Source: Erysipelotrichaceae bacterium
GTDB taxonomy: Bacteria; Bacillota_I; Bacilli_A; RFN20; CAG-826
NCBI GenBank assembly: GCA_015059185.1
Contig: SVAY01000009.1
Coordinates: 1 to 64,000 of the forward strand
Direction of reading: 5' to 3'
Length of the DNA: 64,000 nucleotides
The stretch's first letter is position 1. The number at the start of each line of letters is the position of its first letter. Positions 63,105-64,000 of the stretch are shown here, piece by piece. Below the pieces are notes generated by a model. It was not told the DNA's origin and searched no databases. It saw only the letters and a program-made list of their open reading frames with translations. The position numbers were made by a program, and so were the translations under genes.

Positions 63105-63845
63105 TCAACGTTTTTTAATAAAGACAGAATGAATGCCTTCAATATTTTCTATCTTTGAAACAAAAATAGCTTCATTAAAATCTTTATTTTGAGGACGTAT
63201 AACAAAACTAATCTCAACTTCGTTATTTTCTACTAATTCGATTTGGAGATTAAAAGTTTGGCATTCAAAAGATTGGCTGACTTCTAAAATATTAGAAATA
63301 ACAGGTACTTCTTTCTTCGCTCTAACAGTGACAAGAGGTCCTTTTTTAATACCATACTTTCCTTCTACTCCTACAAGTAGAACTAAAACAACAAGAATAA
63401 GGATAGTGCATCCTGTTGCTAATATAAAATTCATAGAGCCACAGGCTAAACCAATGGCCATCGAAATCCATATCGCTGCGGCAGTAGTTAAACCAGTAAC
63501 ACCTGCATTACGATGGATAATTGATCCTGCTCCTAAAAAGCCAACACCAGTCACAACAGCGGCTGCTAAACGTGCGACATCTCTTTTATATCCATCAGCC
63601 TCTTTAAATGAATCAGGAAAGCCATAAACTGAGATAATCATGATTAAACAAGAACCAACACCAACAAGAAGGTGAGTTCTAAGCCCTGCATTGCTCCCTT
63701 TCCTTTCTCTTTCAAAGCCAATCGCACCGCATAAGATAAGCGAAAGGATTAATGCACTGATACATAAGATAAGATTGCCTATAGGCCATTCATTAATATA
63801 TAGCTCACCAATTTTCTCAGCTATGATTTGATCAATTGTTATCAT
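63105..63845 (-). CDS. MgtC/SapB family membrane protein
   Basis: Protein of 246 aa. Hydrophobic MgtC core: CGAIGFERERKGSNAGLRTHLLVGVGSCLIMIIS and VVTGVGFLGAGSIIHRNAGVTGLTTAAAIW, which are signature segments. A C-terminal ACT-like domain (about 165-246) follows. In pathogens MgtC affects magnesium limitation and the ATP synthase; in commensals the role is unclear. It converges on the flavoprotein gene with 3 nt between stops. Confidence 0.92.
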   Translation of the reverse strand: MITIDQIIAEKIGELYINEWPIGNLILCISALILSLILCGAIGFERERKGSNAGLRTHLLVGVGSCLIMIISVYGFPDSFKEADGYKRDVARLAAAVVTGVGFLGAGSIIHRNAGVTGLTTAAAIWISMAIGLACGSMNFILATGCTILILVVLVLLVGVEGKYGIKKGPLVTVRAKKEVPVISNILEVSQSFECQTFNLQIELVENNEVEISFVIRPQNKDFNEAIFVSKIENIEGIHSVFIKKR

Positions 63846-63868
63846 AAATAAATATTAGTAAAAATAAT

Positions 63869-63888
63869 AATACTTTTAAATAAGTATT
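63869..63888 (-). terminator. Weak AT-only hairpin before mgtC
   Basis: AATACTT and AAGTATT flank a 6-nt loop, with T-rich sequence on both strands. It could end the partial gene at the window edge. The stem is A/T-rich, so the call is weak. Confidence 0.35.
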
Positions 63889-63951
63889 TTTGTAATAGAT
63901 CTTATAAACCTTCTATCAGTAACATATAAATAACGCCATAACAAAACTCTA

Positions 63952-64000
63952 TTAGTCTTTCATCATTTGACGTAATAATTTTTCACATTCTTTTTCATCC
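63952..64000 (-). CDS. C-terminal end of a gene running off the window
   Basis: The last 15 codons read DEKECEKLLRQMMKD and a TAA stop. The rest lies outside the window, and the family cannot be told. Confidence 0.5.
   Translation of the reverse strand, partial: DEKECEKLLRQMMKD

Overview
The window is a gene-dense, AT-rich stretch of a bacterial chromosome. Gene content and order are Firmicutes-like: the rpsL-rpsG-fusA-tuf operon, the gdpP-rplI-dnaB-walJ-rlmH cluster, the tsaE-tsaB-rimI-tsaD cluster, a TPP-riboswitch-controlled ThiT and BioY. TGA is used as a stop codon in several ATGA overlaps, so the standard bacterial code applies and not the Mycoplasma code. With the AT-richness, many lipoproteins and large repeat-built surface proteins, an uncultured host-associated member of the Bacilli (Erysipelotrichales/RF39/RFN20-like) is the best guess. 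That placement is inference.

Layout. 0-6.4 kb: an SPFH/NfeD membrane pair, then tuf, fusA, rpsG and rpsL, all on the minus strand. 6.4-11 kb: sugar genes (aldose epimerase, ROK kinase) mixed with two candidate toxin-antitoxin pairs (GNAT/DUF1778-type and an ADP-ribosyltransferase-like/XRE pair). 11-15.2 kb: a cysteine-repeat lipoprotein of 1394 residues. 15.2-21 kb: a thioredoxin-like lipoprotein, pcrA, ligA and asnA. 21-23 kb: three membrane proteins. 23-28.6 kb: asnS and the t6A-tRNA modification cluster. 28.8-40.6 kb: a surface operon with a 2763-residue dockerin-bearing protein, two membrane-anchored cohesin-like proteins and a membrane protein. 40.8-44 kb: a TPP riboswitch with a long ThiT, a decayed IS200/IS605 element with tnpB, and ung. 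44-51 kb: a glycan cluster (three GT-B glycosyltransferases, a TupA-like ATP-grasp protein, an O-antigen-polymerase-like protein, a lipoprotein). 51-59 kb: degV, tmRNA and the rlmH-walJ-dnaB-rplI-gdpP operon. 59-64 kb: bioY, mscS, a HAD phosphatase lipoprotein, a BaiN-like flavoprotein, mgtC and the end of one more gene.

The most notable system is the 28.8-40.6 kb surface operon. The giant protein has a signal peptide, GLUG-like repeats, a cohesin-like domain, an internal type-I-like dockerin and three tandem ~667 bp beta-helix repeats, but no wall or membrane anchor of its own. The two genes after it encode cohesin-like domains tethered by C-terminal membrane helices. This suggests a self-contained cohesin-dockerin cell-surface assembly in a locus without any recognised cellulase. 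Its promoter (TTGACA, 18 nt, TAAAAT) has 14 consecutive T in the spacer, inside a 15-nt homopolymer, which is the arrangement expected for ON/OFF phase variation by slippage.

Other points: several plus-strand genes have a -10 box only 6-10 nt before the ATG and no Shine-Dalgarno sequence (probable leaderless mRNAs); the tmRNA encodes an unusual tag ending in LCAA; ung ends inside the right end of the IS element; several convergent gene pairs overlap at their 3' ends.
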